Shown: positions 45,310 to 53,881, counted from the first letter of the stretch. The stretch is 64,000 bases of DNA from Roseofilum acuticapitatum BLCC-M154 (GCF_030068475.1 NZ_JAQOSP010000063.1:107236-171235), one strand, 5' to 3'. The notes: generated by a model not told the origin, from the sequence alone. Numbers and translations are program-made.

Positions 45310-47487
45310 ATGGTTTTTGACTTCTTACCGAAATTACCGAAAGCGAATTTAGATGACCGAGAATATCAAGACTTGATCGAAGAGTGTTTGCTGAGAATTC
45401 CTCGCTATTGTCCGGAGTGGACGAATCATAATCCTAGCGATCCAGGCATTACGATGATTGAACTGTTTGCCTGGTTAACCCATCAAATGCTGCTGCGGTT
45501 TAATCAACTGCCTCGGCGCAATTATATTTTATTCTTAGAGTTGCTCGGTATTCGCTTAGAGCCGCCGAATCCGGCAACCACGGAAGTAACGTTTTATTTG
45601 GTGTCGGATTTGCCAGAGTCTTATACGATACCGGCAGGAATTGAAGTGGCGACGGAACGTAACCCCCGACTCGAACCCATTGTATTTAGTACCGATCGCC
45701 CCCTAACCATCGGTAATCCCCAAATTAACCATTTTCTGGGAGCCGAGCAAATTGAGGAAACGCCGCAAATTTTACGCGATCGCTTCACCAACCTCTGGAA
45801 CCTCACCCCCACCGGGGAATGGTCAGGCCCGGAAGTGCCCGTTTTTAACGCCCAACCGCAACCGGGGAATTGTTTCTATCTGGTCTTCGATCCCCAAGAA
45901 CCCTTAGACGGAAATGTAATTATCCTCACATTTAAGGGACAGGAAGCCACTCCCACCGGTATCGACCCCACCGACCCCCCGCGACGCTGGGAAGCCTGGA
46001 ATGGTCAATACTGGCAGCCGGTACTGCTCGAAGAGTCCGACGACGAAACCCAAGGATTTAGCTTTGCCGATATTGCCCAACGGGGGGGGAATCCCTTGCA
46101 GGGTGTGGATATTACACTACATCTACCCTTAACATTCCCGGTAGCCCAATTTACCGCCTATCAAGGGCGATGGTTGCGCTGTGTCTATGCAACGCCGCGC
46201 CTGACTCAACCCGCTTACACGCGATCGCCGCAAGTTATTGGTATTGGAGTCAAAGCGATCGGTGGAACCACGGAAGCAACCCAATGCGAAACGATCGAAA
46301 ATGACCTGCTTGGTAATAGCAATGGGGAACCGGGACAGATCTTCCAATTGCGGCGATCGCCCATTCTCGATCGCCAAGAAGACGAATATCTAATCGTTAC
46401 GCCTCCAGGGGAAACAGCTCAACGGTGGCAAGAAGTGACCGATTTTTCTCAGTCGAGTCCTAGCGATCGCCATTATCTCATTGACTCCCTCACCGGTACG
46501 CTCCAGTTTGGCCCCCTGATCCGGGAACCCGCCCAACTCAAACAAGCCAAAGATATCCGCGCCATTCTGCAACGGGGACAGGATCGCCCCCCGATCCAAC
46601 CTCCGAGCATGGAACACCAATATGGAGCCATTCCCCCCAGGGGGGCAACGGTGGAAATGAGCCGCTATCGGACGGGGGGAGGTCTGCGGGGGAATGTGGA
46701 ACCGCGCAGCCTGAATACCCTGAAATCTGCGGTTCCCTATGTAGCGAATGTGGTCAACCTGATCCCCGCTCGCCATGGAACGGAAGCGGAAACCATTGAA
46801 CAAGCAGCCATGCGCGTGCCGCAAATGTTGCGAACTCGCGATCGCGCCGTGACTCCAGAAGACTTTGAATCTTTGACCATTTTAGGCTCAGATGGGGCGA
46901 TCGCCCGTGCCACCTGTTTACCCACCAACCCCACAAAACCCGGAACAGTACAGCTCTTGGTGGTTCCCGACAGCAACCGACAGGCGATCGAACAGGGGGT
47001 CGGCATTGCTCCCGAACAGTTCCGCCTCCATCCTCCCCTCTACCGCAAACTGATGGCCTACCTAGATGAGAGGCGCTTACTCGGTGTACAGGTCGAACTT
47101 TTAGAACCCAACTATGTGGGAATCTCCGTACAAACCGAAGTCGCCCTAGACCCCACCTATCGTACCCCAGAAGCGCAAACCGAGGTACTCCATGCCCTGA
47201 ATGTCACCCTGTATCGCTTCTTTAACCCCCTCACAGGTGGCCCAGGGGGGAACGGCTGGCCCCTGGGTCAACCGGCTTATATTTCCGATGCGATCGCCCT
47301 GTTGCAACAAGTGCCTGGTATTCGCCGTTTAGGAGCCGTGCAACTGTTTGAACTGCGTCTATCCACTGCCGGCCAATGGATTAGAAGCCAACCCGTCCCC
47401 CTCGTTGACCCCGGCCCCACGGGTCTCATTTGTTCCTGGGCCGATCCCAATCTGCGATCGAATCACATGATTAACATCATCAATTAA
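45310..47487 (+). CDS. Putative baseplate assembly protein (contractile injection system type)
   Basis: 725 residues. The opening PRYCPEWTNHNPSDPGITMIELFAW and later TRDRAVTPEDFESL match the putative baseplate assembly protein family related to phage gpJ and Cis11/Afp11 wedges. The C-terminal VEVALDPTYRTPEAQ-like region and LQQVPGIRRLGAVQLF are also typical. In cyanobacteria such proteins form extracellular or thylakoid-bound contractile injection systems. No sheath, tube, spike or ATPase genes are nearby. The gene looks complete and has no frameshift. Confidence 0.85.
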   Translation: MVFDFLPKLPKANLDDREYQDLIEECLLRIPRYCPEWTNHNPSDPGITMIELFAWLTHQMLLRFNQLPRRNYILFLELLGIRLEPPNPATTEVTFYLVSDLPESYTIPAGIEVATERNPRLEPIVFSTDRPLTIGNPQINHFLGAEQIEETPQILRDRFTNLWNLTPTGEWSGPEVPVFNAQPQPGNCFYLVFDPQEPLDGNVIILTFKGQEATPTGIDPTDPPRRWEAWNGQYWQPVLLEESDDETQGFSFADIAQRGGNPLQGVDITLHLPLTFPVAQFTAYQGRWLRCVYATPRLTQPAYTRSPQVIGIGVKAIGGTTEATQCETIENDLLGNSNGEPGQIFQLRRSPILDRQEDEYLIVTPPGETAQRWQEVTDFSQSSPSDRHYLIDSLTGTLQFGPLIREPAQLKQAKDIRAILQRGQDRPPIQPPSMEHQYGAIPPRGATVEMSRYRTGGGLRGNVEPRSLNTLKSAVPYVANVVNLIPARHGTEAETIEQAAMRVPQMLRTRDRAVTPEDFESLTILGSDGAIARATCLPTNPTKPGTVQLLVVPDSNRQAIEQGVGIAPEQFRLHPPLYRKLMAYLDERRLLGVQVELLEPNYVGISVQTEVALDPTYRTPEAQTEVLHALNVTLYRFFNPLTGGPGGNGWPLGQPAYISDAIALLQQVPGIRRLGAVQLFELRLSTAGQWIRSQPVPLVDPGPTGLICSWADPNLRSNHMINIIN

Positions 47488-47521
47488 ATGGGTCTAGTCC
47501 TATTCAGTAATACCTTACCTA

Positions 47522-48196
47522 TCACCCTTGGGATTGATGGCTCAAACAGTCCACTGCTTCGGACATTTCTACTTGTTCAAATTGGGTATAAAACCGACTC
47601 ACACTTAAAAAGGGGTCGGGGGTGGCTAAAATAATCATGCGATCGCACAAAGTCCCTAACTGTTGCTCTAAGCCAACGGGGGCAACAGGGGTGGCCACCC
47701 AAACTTGGGCAGGACAACGGGCACGAGCCGCTAAAATAGCTACTGCCATGGTCATGCCAGTAGCAATGCCATCATCGACTAAAAGTGCGATCGCCCCTTG
47801 TGGCTCAACTCTAGGACAGTAGGGAGCTAAGATGGCTAACTGTTCTTGGGCCCGTTGCTGGGCAACCGCTTGACGGCTTTGCCAGGTTTTCCCGGAACCT
47901 TCTGCCTGGGAGAGGGCAGACCAAACCACCTGGCCACAGGCAGTTACTGCACCTACCGCTAATTCTTGGTTTTGGGCGCTGGTAATTTTTTTAGCGACAA
48001 TCACATCTAAAGGACAGCGAAGCGCCTCGGCAATCGGTTGGGCTACCGGTAGTCCTCCCCTAGGAAGAGCATAAACAATTACCCGCCCAGAGTGAGTGAG
48101 GTTGGCTTGCCACTGTTCAATTTCGGGTTTAAGGGCGATCGCCAATTGTTCGCCTGCATCTTGGCGATCGCGAAACGGTAGGATGATGTTGCTCAT
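47522..48196 (-). CDS. Phosphoribosyltransferase-domain protein
   Basis: 224 residues from the ATG at 48196; a GTG two codons upstream is possible. The PRPP-binding loop is ALLVDDGIATGMTMAVA. Other blocks are VIVYALPRGGLPVAQPIAEAL, DVIVAKKI and VWVATPVAP. This stand-alone PRTase family is common in bacteria, often near erythromycin-esterase or hydrolase genes, and its reaction is not established. It is convergent with the baseplate gene. Confidence 0.85.
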   Translation of the reverse strand: MSNIILPFRDRQDAGEQLAIALKPEIEQWQANLTHSGRVIVYALPRGGLPVAQPIAEALRCPLDVIVAKKITSAQNQELAVGAVTACGQVVWSALSQAEGSGKTWQSRQAVAQQRAQEQLAILAPYCPRVEPQGAIALLVDDGIATGMTMAVAILAARARCPAQVWVATPVAPVGLEQQLGTLCDRMIILATPDPFLSVSRFYTQFEQVEMSEAVDCLSHQSQG

Positions 48197-48299
48197 TTGC
48201 ACAAATTGCCCAACTGGTTTGGGTAGTATGGACGATTGGCATAATCTTCAATGATCGATTACTCTATTATCCATAAATCTCAAAACAAACTCTCTCACC

Positions 48300-49049
48300 T
48301 TGATTCATTGTAGTGGTAAATTATTAGTCATTCATGGTAGCCGAGACCCTCGCACCCATCAGGGACTGCTAGACTTAGCTCAACAGGTGCGTATGGGTTT
48401 AGGGTTACAACAGAGCTATGGCAATTCAGTAGAAACAGCCACTCTGGAATTGGGAGAATATACTTTATCTGAACAAATTCAACAGTTTGGCGATCGCCTC
48501 TTGCGTCAAAATATCACTCATCTGCAAATCATTCCCCTGTTTCTACTACCGGGAATGCATGTGATGGAAGATATTCCTGCTCAAGTCCAGGAAGCACAAA
48601 GCATCATCGGTGAAGAGCTGCATATAGAAATCTGCCCCTATTTGGGTAGCTATCCCCAACTGCAAAACGGCTTAATAGAGGAGATCGAGATCGGCGATCG
48701 AGAAGTTTGGATTATCATAGCCCATGGGAGTCGCCGGCCCGGTGGCAATAAACCGGTAGAAACCCTCGCCCATCAACTGGGGATGCTCGATGCCTATTGG
48801 TTAGTGATGCCATCTTTGGATTGGAGAATCGACCAATTAATGGATTTAGGATATCGTCGGATTGGGGTGTTGCCCTATTTCCTGTTTCCTGGCTATATTA
48901 CTGATGCGATCTCCAAAACTCTAGCAGCCAAACAAGCAGCTTATCCTCAATTGGACTATACCCTGCTCCCTACCCTGAATCACAATCCCCATTTAGCGCA
49001 AATGGTACTGGATTTAACAGTATTTTCAAAAGCTTCCACTTTAATCTAA
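48300..49049 (+). CDS. Sirohydrochlorin chelatase (CbiX/SirB-like)
   Basis: 249 residues from a TTG start at 48300, the only plausible in-frame start near LLVIHGSRDPR. Two similar halves are visible: LLVIHGSRDPRTHQG with LPGMHVMEDIP, and WIIIAHGSRRPGGN with LFPGYITDAI. Each has the His residues typical of CbiX/SirB, indicating the long two-domain form. It inserts Fe2+ (or Co2+) into sirohydrochlorin. The SUMT gene follows 26 bp downstream, giving a siroheme unit. Confidence 0.88.
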   Translation: MIHCSGKLLVIHGSRDPRTHQGLLDLAQQVRMGLGLQQSYGNSVETATLELGEYTLSEQIQQFGDRLLRQNITHLQIIPLFLLPGMHVMEDIPAQVQEAQSIIGEELHIEICPYLGSYPQLQNGLIEEIEIGDREVWIIIAHGSRRPGGNKPVETLAHQLGMLDAYWLVMPSLDWRIDQLMDLGYRRIGVLPYFLFPGYITDAISKTLAAKQAAYPQLDYTLLPTLNHNPHLAQMVLDLTVFSKASTLI

Positions 49050-49075
49050 AGTCTACATCACTGCTCTCAATCCCT

Positions 49076-49831
49076 ATGACCCTTTCCTCCTCTCCCATCG
49101 GTAAAGTCTATCTTGTCGGTGCTGGGCCTGGCGATCCTGGCTTAATGACCCTCAAAGGGAAAGATCTGCTTCAGATGGCTGATGTGGTGGTCTATGATGC
49201 CTTGGTGAGTCCTCCCATTTTGGAGATGATTAACCCAAAGGCGAAAAAAATTCATGGGGGAAAACGACGGGGAAGACATTCTCTGGAGCAGAATGAGATT
49301 ACCCAAACTTTAATTGAGGAAGCTCAAACTCAGGCGATTGTGGTGCGTCTGAAGGGGGGCGATCCTTTTATCTTTGGGCGCGGTGGGGAAGAAATGGGGG
49401 ATCTGATGGCTGCGGGAATTCCGGTAGAAGTTGTGCCGGGGATTACTTCTGGTATTGCTGCTCCAGCCTATGCAGATATTCCCTTAACTCATCGGGGTTA
49501 TAGTTCTTCAGTGACTTTTGTGACGGGTCATGAGTCCGTGGGCAAATATCGACCGCAAGTGAATTGGCAGGCGATCGCCGCAGGTTCAGAAACGATCGTC
49601 ATTTACATGGGTATTCACAATTTATCCCAGATTATTCCCCAACTGCTGGAAGCCCAGTTATCGCCCCAAACCCCCATCTCCCTGATTCGTTGGGGGACTT
49701 GTCCGCAACAAGAAACTCTAGTGGCGACTTTAGAAACGGCGATCGAGCAAGTGGAAGCAACGGGATTTACTGCACCGGCGATCGCGGTTATTGGCAATGT
49801 GGTTAATTTAGCCGATCGAAGATTGGGTTAG
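49076..49831 (+). CDS. cobA: Uroporphyrinogen-III C-methyltransferase
   Basis: 251 residues. SUMT motifs are complete: VYLVGAGPGDPGLMTLKG, VVRLKGGDPFIFGRGGEE, VVPGITSGIAAPAYADIPLTHR and VTFVTGHE. It transfers two methyl groups from SAM to uroporphyrinogen III to give precorrin-2. With the upstream chelatase it covers most of siroheme synthesis; the precorrin-2 dehydrogenase is not in this window. Siroheme serves nitrite and sulfite reductases. Confidence 0.95.
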   Translation: MTLSSSPIGKVYLVGAGPGDPGLMTLKGKDLLQMADVVVYDALVSPPILEMINPKAKKIHGGKRRGRHSLEQNEITQTLIEEAQTQAIVVRLKGGDPFIFGRGGEEMGDLMAAGIPVEVVPGITSGIAAPAYADIPLTHRGYSSSVTFVTGHESVGKYRPQVNWQAIAAGSETIVIYMGIHNLSQIIPQLLEAQLSPQTPISLIRWGTCPQQETLVATLETAIEQVEATGFTAPAIAVIGNVVNLADRRLG

Positions 49832-49859
49832 CGATCGCTCTTCTCGCTGTATCTGATTT

Positions 49860-50359
49860 CTACCCAATGGTTTGTACATGGGGATAGCTGAGAATTTTGC
49901 GATCGCAAGTAACCAAAGGGATATTATATCTGCGGGCGATCGCCACTAAGATTCTGTCTGCGGGATCTTTATGGAAGTTGTCGGGTAAAGAGGTACTGGC
50001 GATCGCATCTAGAGGAGAGAGCGGTTCAATCACCACGCCACTCTGACGAGAGGCTAAGGTATACCATTGATCGATAGGCAAGGGTAAAACTAATTTACCC
50101 ATACTCGATTTAACGGCTATTTCCCAAACGGAAATTGCTGATACTAGCAGGCCATTTTGGGGTTCTTCGGTATCATCGGAAAAGATCCCCCTTTCATGTC
50201 CGCTTGCGGAAAATCCCCCTTAAAAAGGGGGACTTTTACTGCCCCCCTTTTTAAGGGGGGTTGGGGGGATCGAAATGTACCGCATAGCAGCGAAAATTGC
50301 TGTAATTGGCTCGGATCGTGGAGTAACCATAACCAAATATGGGTATCGAGTACAATCAT
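49860..50359 (-). pseudogene. VapC PIN-domain toxin interrupted by a repeat element
   Basis: The N-terminal part starts at 50359 (MIVLDTHIWLWLLHDPSQLQQF) with the PIN Asp in LDTH. The rest lies in another frame: SDDTEEPQNGLLVSAISVWE, then GKLVLP and PADRILVAIARRYNIPLVTCDRKIL, ending at 49860. Between them is about 113 bp of hairpin repeat DNA. Removing 50184-50296 joins the parts in frame to give about 128 residues, a normal VapC length. The start overlaps the antitoxin stop by 4 nt. The toxin is therefore inactivated. Confidence 0.88.
50184..50291. mobile_element. MITE-like hairpin element inserted in vapC
   Basis: The element starts GATCCCCC and contains CCCCCTT/AAGGGGG hairpins and GGGGGGATCGAAATGTACC. 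It is flanked by GAAAA on both sides (50179-50183 and 50292-50296), a possible target duplication. The same family lies between atpD and atpC, where GGGGGATCAAAATGCACC is at the right end. Confidence 0.75.
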
Positions 50360-50592
50360 TCTCCTAAAGCATCCCAAAGTTCAGACATGGGTTCATCAAA
50401 TGTATCCGAAATGGTAATCGGCATTCCTCGTAGGGGATAGTTCTTCGCTGATGTAGCTGATGATTGATAAGGAACAATCCGAGCAACGGGTAAACCGCGA
50501 TTGGTGAGGATAACTTCCGATTGGGTGATGTTCATTTCTTCAATAATTGCAGCAAGTTTTATATCGCTTTCTTGGAGATTGATATATTTCAT
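50356..50592 (-). CDS. Phd/VapB-like antitoxin
   Basis: 78 residues. The opening KYINLQESDIKLAAIIEEM and EVILTNRGLPVARIVPY match the Phd/YefM fold used for DNA binding. The tail DTFDEPMSELWDAL would bind the PIN toxin. It overlaps the vapC start (ATGA). Its partner toxin is interrupted, so this antitoxin may now serve only as an autorepressor. Confidence 0.88.
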   Translation of the reverse strand: MKYINLQESDIKLAAIIEEMNITQSEVILTNRGLPVARIVPYQSSATSAKNYPLRGMPITISDTFDEPMSELWDALGE

Positions 50593-50678
50593 CAGATTAG
50601 CCTTGTAGGATTTTAATCTCCTTTAATTATATGAGAAGTCGAGTTGCGTTAACGCTGTTTGCATCGTCATTGATATCA

Positions 50679-52310
50679 TCAGCTAAACCGGCGAATTCTC
50701 AGACTCAGTAAAATCACGGGTAAAATCCCCACCAGCACCAGAGCCAAAGCGGGGCCGGCAGCTTCCGCGAGGCGTTCATCGGAAGCGAGTTGATAGGTGC
50801 GGATGGCGAGGGTGTCGAAGTTAAAGGGACGGATAATTAAGGTTGCGGGTAATTCCTTCATCACATCCACAAATACCAGGAGCGCCGCCGTTAATAGGCT
50901 ACCGCGCATCAGGGGGACGTGGATGCGCCAGAGGGTCTGAGTGACTCCGTAGCCGAGGCTGCGGGAGGCATGGTCTAAATTGGGGGTAATTTTGCCCAGA
51001 CTGGACTCTACAGTTCCAAAAGCGACCGCTAAGAAGCGCACCAAGTAGGCGAAAATGAGGGCAAAAACTGTACCACTGAGGAGCAGACCGGTAGAGATGC
51101 CGAAGGTGGCTTGCATCCAGGCATCGACGGTATTATCAAAGATTCCTAGGGGGATGAGAATACCGACGGCAATCACGGAGCCGGGGATGGCGTATCCCAT
51201 GGAGGAGAGTCGAGCGGCGCTGTTCATGGCAACGGTGGGGTTTAAGCGCACTCCATAGGCGATCGCTACTGCTAAAATGACTCCCAAGAGCGCAGTCATG
51301 CCAGCCAGAATCAGGCTATTCTGGGCATATTCCCAAAATCGACCTTGCAGGGTGTCCGGGTTAGCGATCGCCATTTGCAGCAGCAGTCCAGCCGGGAGTA
51401 AAAAACCACAGCCAATGGGAACCATACAGGCGATCGCCGCCAAACTTCCCCGTGTTCCGGTTAACCGGTAGGGTTGAATGGCTCGGAAGCGATCGCCACT
51501 TTGGTAATATTTGGCTTGCTGACGAGACCAACGCTCTAGGACAATCAGCGCGAAAACAAACAGCAATAAGACTGAGGAGAGCTGGGAGGCGGCTGCATGT
51601 TCCCCCATGCCAAACCAGACGCGATAGATACCCGTGGTAAACGTATCTACACCGAAATATTGCACCGTACCAAAATCGCTCAACGTCTCCATCAGAGCCA
51701 ACGACAACCCCGCCATAATTGCCGGTCGAGCCAGGGGGAGCTCCACTTTGCCGAAACTTTTCCAGGGAGTGCAACCCAGGGAGCGGCTGGCTTCTAGGGT
51801 ACAGGTGGCTTGTTCTAGGAAGGCAACCCTAGTTAATAAATAAACATAGGGATAGAGAACCAAACTCAGGAGAATGATAGCCCCAAGGAGCGATCGCACG
51901 GGAGGAAACCAATAATCTTGCACCGTTTCCCAGCCAAACAGACTCCGCAGCGTCGTTTGCACCGGGCCATAATATTCCAGAAACTCCGTATAGGTGTAAG
52001 CTAAAACATAGGCAGGCACAGCTAAGGGGAGCAACAACGCCCACTCAAACCAGCGCTTTCCCCAAAACTCGCACATCGTCACCAACCAAGCGCATCCCAC
52101 ACCGATCAATAATACCCCTGTGCCCACACCCACCATTAAAGCCAAGGAGTTCAAAAGATAGCGAGGTAACACCGTTTCCATCAGGTGAAACCAGATCTCT
52201 TTGGTGTTCGTGAAACTACTGGCAACCACACAGAGAATGGGAGTTGCAATTAACAGGGCAATCAGTATGACGGCGATCGTCCATCCTTTAGAAAACCAGA
52301 TCATAATCAA
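50679..52310 (-). CDS. Iron(III)-type ABC transporter permease (FutB/FbpB-like)
   Basis: 543 residues with about twelve membrane segments in two permease domains. EAA-like loops are visible as EASRSLGCTPWKSFGKVELPLARP and HASRSLGYGVTQTLWRIHVPL. The family ending MKELPATLIIRPFNFDTLAIRTY is typical of Fe(III) (FbpB/FutB) permeases. Cyanobacterial FutB works with FutA and FutC, which are not adjacent. A second ATG at 52304 is possible. Upstream lies a 21-bp repeat shared with two accessory cassettes. Confidence 0.9.
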   Translation of the reverse strand: MIMIWFSKGWTIAVILIALLIATPILCVVASSFTNTKEIWFHLMETVLPRYLLNSLALMVGVGTGVLLIGVGCAWLVTMCEFWGKRWFEWALLLPLAVPAYVLAYTYTEFLEYYGPVQTTLRSLFGWETVQDYWFPPVRSLLGAIILLSLVLYPYVYLLTRVAFLEQATCTLEASRSLGCTPWKSFGKVELPLARPAIMAGLSLALMETLSDFGTVQYFGVDTFTTGIYRVWFGMGEHAAASQLSSVLLLFVFALIVLERWSRQQAKYYQSGDRFRAIQPYRLTGTRGSLAAIACMVPIGCGFLLPAGLLLQMAIANPDTLQGRFWEYAQNSLILAGMTALLGVILAVAIAYGVRLNPTVAMNSAARLSSMGYAIPGSVIAVGILIPLGIFDNTVDAWMQATFGISTGLLLSGTVFALIFAYLVRFLAVAFGTVESSLGKITPNLDHASRSLGYGVTQTLWRIHVPLMRGSLLTAALLVFVDVMKELPATLIIRPFNFDTLAIRTYQLASDERLAEAAGPALALVLVGILPVILLSLRIRRFS

Positions 52311-52318
52311 TGTTAATA

Positions 52319-52339
52319 AGGTTAACCATATTTGTATTA
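52319..52339. repeat. 21-bp direct repeat, copy a
   Basis: AGGTTAACCATATTTGTATTA. It lies upstream of the permease gene and includes the stop codon of hepT. Copies b and c match at most positions. Confidence 0.8.
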
Positions 52340-52681
52340 CCTTCTATCACGAATCATTTGGGTAATGACCGACTTGAGCAAAGGCAATGCATCAGAAATC
52401 GTTTCCCAAACCACTTGAACATCAACCTTCCAATACTCATGTACTAAAATATCGCGCATACCAGATACAGAACGCCAAGGAATTTCTGCATATTGATCTC
52501 GCAAGGGTTCCGGAATCTTTTTTGTTGCTTCGCCAATGATTTCTAGTAACTTCACCACTGCCAAAACTTTTTCGCGGTTTTGAGCAAATTGCTCCAAACT
52601 TAATCCCTGCACAAAACCTTCAATTTCATCAATGGCTTCTAAAATATCTTGTAAAAAATCAGTTAAATCCCGTTGAGTCAT
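52337..52681 (-). CDS. hepT: HepT-like ribonuclease toxin
   Basis: 114 residues. The HEPN RX4HXY motif is seen as RDILVHEYW, with the family phrase EIIGEATKKIPEPLRDQYAEIPW before it. HepT toxins are RNases inactivated by AMPylation from the partner MntA. It overlaps the mntA end by 4 nt. Its stop lies inside repeat copy a. Confidence 0.9.
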   Translation of the reverse strand: MTQRDLTDFLQDILEAIDEIEGFVQGLSLEQFAQNREKVLAVVKLLEIIGEATKKIPEPLRDQYAEIPWRSVSGMRDILVHEYWKVDVQVVWETISDALPLLKSVITQMIRDRR

Positions 52682-52971
52682 ATCTCAATCGCCTCTGCCC
52701 AAACCCTTTCCTGAATCCTCGGTTTCAACCCTCCATCGGTTACCACATCAACTGGCATCTCCAGTACCTCACTCAAATAATATCGCAATTCTACCAACAT
52801 CCAAAGAGTGGGCGCTCTCTCATAGCCAATTAAAATATCAACATCACTGTCCTCCGTTTGCTCGCCACGTGCATAAGAACCAAAAACTCGCATTTCTGTC
52901 ACTCGAAACTGTTGGCGTACTAATTCCTGATGTTCCTGCAAAATACATTTAATCTCCTCTAGAGTTTTCAT
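52678..52971 (-). CDS. mntA: MntA-like nucleotidyltransferase antitoxin
   Basis: 97 residues from the ATG at 52971 (MKTLEEIKCILQEH); a frame extension to 53019 passes through relic sequence and is rejected. The minimal nucleotidyltransferase motif is GSYARGEQTEDSDVDIL, with both Asp ligands. The protein AMPylates and neutralises HepT. It is followed by hepT with a 4-nt overlap. Confidence 0.9.
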   Translation of the reverse strand: MKTLEEIKCILQEHQELVRQQFRVTEMRVFGSYARGEQTEDSDVDILIGYERAPTLWMLVELRYYLSEVLEMPVDVVTDGGLKPRIQERVWAEAIEI

Positions 52972-53027
52972 AATTTTAAATAATAACTTCACTCTTCTAA
53001 CCACAAGTGGTCTGCCCATTTTCAGGA

Positions 53028-53048
53028 AGGTTAACCATGTTCGTATTC
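53028..53048. repeat. 21-bp direct repeat, copy b
   Basis: AGGTTAACCATGTTCGTATTC. It lies between the mntA upstream region and the end of the Uma2 gene, and overlaps the Uma2 stop codon. On the minus strand it continues into a decayed copy of the Uma2 start. Confidence 0.8.
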
Positions 53049-53871
53049 AAACCTCATCGGGGTTAATACCATTTTCCAGAAGCAAACGTCGAAAACGTTC
53101 AGCCTGTTGTTGTTGCTCTTCAGCTCGCTGTTGTTGCTCTTCAGCCCGTTGTCGCTCCTGTTCAGCCCGTTGTCGTTCCTGTTCAGCCCGTTGTCGCTCC
53201 TGTTCAGCCCGTTGTCGTTCCCGTTCTTCTGGCGTAGGAATCCAGTTGCCCGAAGCATCATAAAATCGTAACCAGAGGCGATCGATCTTTTGATACGAGC
53301 CTTGCCATAATCCTAAACCGATTCCCAGGTGTGGTAACCATAAGCGATTATCCGGTACTTGTAACTCTTGATAGCGCCCCCCTTGGTGATGAAAGGCTCG
53401 GAAAGCAGTATTATCGAGATCGTAAACCACATAATAGGGCACTTGCAGAATTTCTTCATACACTTGCCATTTGGTTGGAGGTTTATCTGGTTCAGGCTCA
53501 GTTTCTCCCAAGTCCTCTTTTTGGGTACTTGCAGAGAGTAGTTCTACGACAATAAAAGGATTAACGCCTTCTTGCCAGATCACATAACTAAGCCGCAAAC
53601 CCTGTTCTTCCTCAAAGTAGGGGACTCCCACGACTCCAAACCAGTCGGGACGCTTGTATCGCCGCGTATTATTCGGGTCATAATAGATATTGAGATCCAT
53701 TGCCGCAAGTACCTGTTCAGAGGGATACGTGGCCGGTTGAAAGGTTAAGCGCAAAAATTCAGATTGTAGGGGATGGAATAGATCGGGCAAACCGGACTCT
53801 CCTACTTCTTCACTGGGTAAATCATACATTGTTGGTAGGGTAGTTTGCTGCTTTTGAGAAAGGTTAACCAT
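53047..53871 (-). CDS. Uma2 family (DUF820) putative endonuclease
   Basis: 274 residues. The Uma2 core shows EQVLAAMDLNIYYDPNNTRRYKRPDWFGVVGVPY, FIVVELLSAST and YYVVYDLDN, with the Glu and Asp of a PD-(D/E)XK-like site. The C-terminal 60 residues are heptad-like coiled coil built from repeats of RAEQERQ. These genes are highly multiplied in filamentous cyanobacteria, and their role is unknown. It is bounded by 21-bp repeats b and c. Confidence 0.9.
   Translation of the reverse strand: MVNLSQKQQTTLPTMYDLPSEEVGESGLPDLFHPLQSEFLRLTFQPATYPSEQVLAAMDLNIYYDPNNTRRYKRPDWFGVVGVPYFEEEQGLRLSYVIWQEGVNPFIVVELLSASTQKEDLGETEPEPDKPPTKWQVYEEILQVPYYVVYDLDNTAFRAFHHQGGRYQELQVPDNRLWLPHLGIGLGLWQGSYQKIDRLWLRFYDASGNWIPTPEERERQRAEQERQRAEQERQRAEQERQRAEEQQQRAEEQQQQAERFRRLLLENGINPDEV
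53100..53225. repeat. 21-bp coding tandem repeat in the Uma2 gene
   Basis: About six units of CAGCCCGTTGTCGCTCCTGTT and close variants, encoding RAEQERQ on the minus strand. Copy number is likely to vary between strains. Confidence 0.85.
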
Positions 53872-53881
53872 ATTCGTATCA
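53861..53881. repeat. 21-bp direct repeat, copy c
   Basis: AGGTTAACCATATTCGTATCA. It contains the ATG of the Uma2 gene (ATGGTTAACCTT on the minus strand). Confidence 0.8.

Noticed and set aside
45128..45352. 74-codon open frame before the baseplate gene
   Set aside because: It overlaps both the divergent gene start and the baseplate start, and has no recognisable motif or ribosome site; a relic of another injection-system gene could not be supported.
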